Shown here piece after piece: positions 45,584-47,266 of a stretch of 47,266 nt of DNA. A model generated the notes under the pieces. The model was not told where the DNA came from. It made no database searches and was given only the letters and a program-made list of their open reading frames with translations. Both the position numbers and the translations under genes were made by a program. Source of the DNA: Oscillospiraceae bacterium (GTDB lineage Bacteria > Bacillota > Clostridia > Oscillospirales > CAG-272); assembly GCA_015063495.1 (NCBI GenBank), contig SVUB01000003.1:1-47266 (forward strand). The letters are read 5' to 3'. Positions within the stretch are counted from its first letter, which is position 1, and every line of letters begins with the position of its first letter.

Positions 45584-46330
45584 TCAGCCCCAACGGCGCT
45601 TTTCATAAACGCGAACGGTGAGGAAGATAAACACTGCTGTGAGTGAAAGATAATAAAGCAGTGCAGAAAAATCGAACATTCCGTAGCCAAAGGGAGAATA
45701 ACGGCTAAGAACGCTTACCCATGATATTATCGCACGGATAGCGTAGTTGCTGATAAAGTTATTTACAAAGCCGAGAACTATCATAACAAGCAGCGCTGCG
45801 ACAGAAAGAACGGCTGCTGCAAGCTGATTCTCGGTAAGAGTGGAGATAAGCATACCGACAGCGATAAATGCCGCGCCGATAAGAATAACGCCGATAAGCG
45901 AACCGATTATCTGCGCTCCCGATGGGCCTATATGTATCACCTTTGAAGCCGCCTCTGCTCTCTCTCTCATTGCAACCGCATAAAGCGGTATAAAATTGAT
46001 GCAGGAGAGAAGAACGGACGAAACGAAGAGTGTCAGCGCCGCAATATATTTGCCGAGCACCATTCCCGTTATCGAAACGGGAGCGGTAAGGAGCATCTGC
46101 TCAGTGCGGAGCTTCTTTTCCTCTGCGAAAAGCTTCATCGTAAGAAGCGGAACGAGCACTACGAATGCAAATATCATCATAGAGAAATAGCTAGTTGTGT
46201 TATATGACTTACTTATAAGCGTCGAATAGCAGAACAGAAGCGCAGAAAGCGCAAGGAATATACCTATGTAAACGTATCCGACGGGTGTTATGAAATAGGA
46301 TCTGAGTTCCTTTCGATATATGGCAAGCAT
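45584..46330 (-). CDS. ABC transporter permease (ABC-2 / GldF-like)
   Basis: MLAIYRKELRSYFITPVGYVYIGIFL, multiple TM; LTMKLFAEEKKLRTEQMLLTAPVS. Confidence 0.9.
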   Translation of the reverse strand: MLAIYRKELRSYFITPVGYVYIGIFLALSALLFCYSTLISKSYNTTSYFSMMIFAFVVLVPLLTMKLFAEEKKLRTEQMLLTAPVSITGMVLGKYIAALTLFVSSVLLSCINFIPLYAVAMRERAEAASKVIHIGPSGAQIIGSLIGVILIGAAFIAVGMLISTLTENQLAAAVLSVAALLVMIVLGFVNNFISNYAIRAIISWVSVLSRYSPFGYGMFDFSALLYYLSLTAVFIFLTVRVYEKRRWG

Positions 46331-46362
46331 ATTTTCAGGTTTTCCTTTCTTTTTATCCCAAA

Positions 46363-47266
46363 TTATTTGCGGTCAACGATATCCGCATCGCTCTTGTGAT
46401 TCTCACGTGTGGTTTTCATGATATCACTTGCTATCTGCTTCTCGAGTCCCGCCTTACCGGGTCTGTAGCCCTTTTCCTTCTCAGGACGGAGCGAGCGCAC
46501 AGAGTTACTCTTATCAACGATATTGATAAAGATGTCCTCAAGGCTCATGCCAAGAGCTTCCATTCCGATAAGAGGCCAGTTCTTTTCTGCAAGGGTATAG
46601 AAAAGGCTCTTGCGTATATCAATGCCAACGGCACTCTCTATCATATACGTATAGGCATCGCCGTCTCTCTCTGCGAGAGCTTCTGCGTATACGATCCCGC
46701 TCTTTTCCTTAAGCATCGCAAGTACCTCACGCTGAGGACCGCATACCTTTATGCTGAAACGGCGGTTATTCTCCATCGCACGGCTGATGTTCTCGGTCTT
46801 TTCATCGGCAACTATCTTGCCCTTATTTATAATAACGATTCTGTCGCATACCGCCTGCACCTCTTGGAGAATATGAGTGCTGAGAATAACGGTATGGTCA
46901 CGGCCGAGATTTCTGATAAGGTTTCTTATCTCTATTATCTGCTTTGGGTCAAGACCGATGGTCGGCTCGTCGAAGATAATAACGGGAGGATTTCCTACAA
47001 GCGCCTGAGCGATGCCTACTCTCTGCTTATAGCCCTTTGAAAGATTCTTTATAAGTCTCTTTCTCATATCGCTTATCTTGGTGACCTCGCAGATCTCTGC
47101 AAGATGCTTTTCTCTGTCGTACTTGCAGTCCTTAAGCTCATAAGCAAAATTAAGATACTCCTCGACCGTCATATCCATATAAAGCGGAGGCTGCTCGGGA
47201 AGATATCCAATCTTTTTCTTTGCTTCAAGCGGATTTTCGAGAATATCCACGCCTGCTATGCGGATG
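46363..47266 (-). CDS. ABC transporter ATP-binding protein, 5' end outside window
   Basis: LSKGYKQRVGIAQALVGNPPVIIFDEPTIGLDP signature and Walker B; frame continues upstream (…IRIAGVDILENPLEAKKKIGYLPEQ). Confidence 0.92.
   Translation of the reverse strand, partial: IRIAGVDILENPLEAKKKIGYLPEQPPLYMDMTVEEYLNFAYELKDCKYDREKHLAEICEVTKISDMRKRLIKNLSKGYKQRVGIAQALVGNPPVIIFDEPTIGLDPKQIIEIRNLIRNLGRDHTVILSTHILQEVQAVCDRIVIINKGKIVADEKTENISRAMENNRRFSIKVCGPQREVLAMLKEKSGIVYAEALAERDGDAYTYMIESAVGIDIRKSLFYTLAEKNWPLIGMEALGMSLEDIFINIVDKSNSVRSLRPEKEKGYRPGKAGLEKQIASDIMKTTRENHKSDADIVDRK

Noticed and set aside
1-47266. CRISPR array, diversity-generating RT, retron or IS transposase
   Set aside because: No regularly spaced repeats, RT motifs or transposase ORFs found by reading both strands

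Overview
The window holds most of a temperate phage (prophage) from a low-GC Gram-positive, probably clostridial, host, followed by a fibre-holin-endolysin cassette and then host genes. (1) Positions ~1-33000 (minus strand) carry the phage early and late genes. Read in the direction of transcription, these are: SNF2-helicase/DNA-methyltransferase fusion, PcfK/AcrIIA9-like, PcfJ-like, DUF3102, Lar-like, YopX, HUH Rep-like, SSB, ArpU/RinA-like, a lambda-type head module (Nu1, gpA, gpW, gpB, ClpP protease/scaffold, gpD, gpE), a P2-like contractile tail (sheath, tube, chaperone, tape measure, gpX, gpD, gpV, gpU, gp25, gpJ, gpI) and tail fibres. (2) Positions 33.0-38.0 kb carry a divergent Cro/CI-S24 switch, two lysogeny-region cargo genes (a lipoprotein and a SWIM+BRCT protein) and a large serine recombinase. 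(3) Positions 38.1-42.4 kb carry small ORFs and a separate, promoter-driven fibre-holin-endolysin cassette. Its fibre shares 97% nucleotide identity over 288 bp with the truncated fibre at the window start. (4) Positions 42.4-47.27 kb carry host genes: a Gld-like ABC transporter operon, cut by the window end. The most useful observations beyond the ORF track are a T_TTT_TTG -1 frameshift site giving a hidden gpE'-type extension of the tail chaperone, an HUH Rep gene next to nested inverted repeats, a nested in-frame scaffold gene with its own Shine-Dalgarno, repeated TTGAACTT operator half-sites including a distal pair, and a SWIM-BRCT fusion. All family calls are from reading motifs by eye; no database searches were run.
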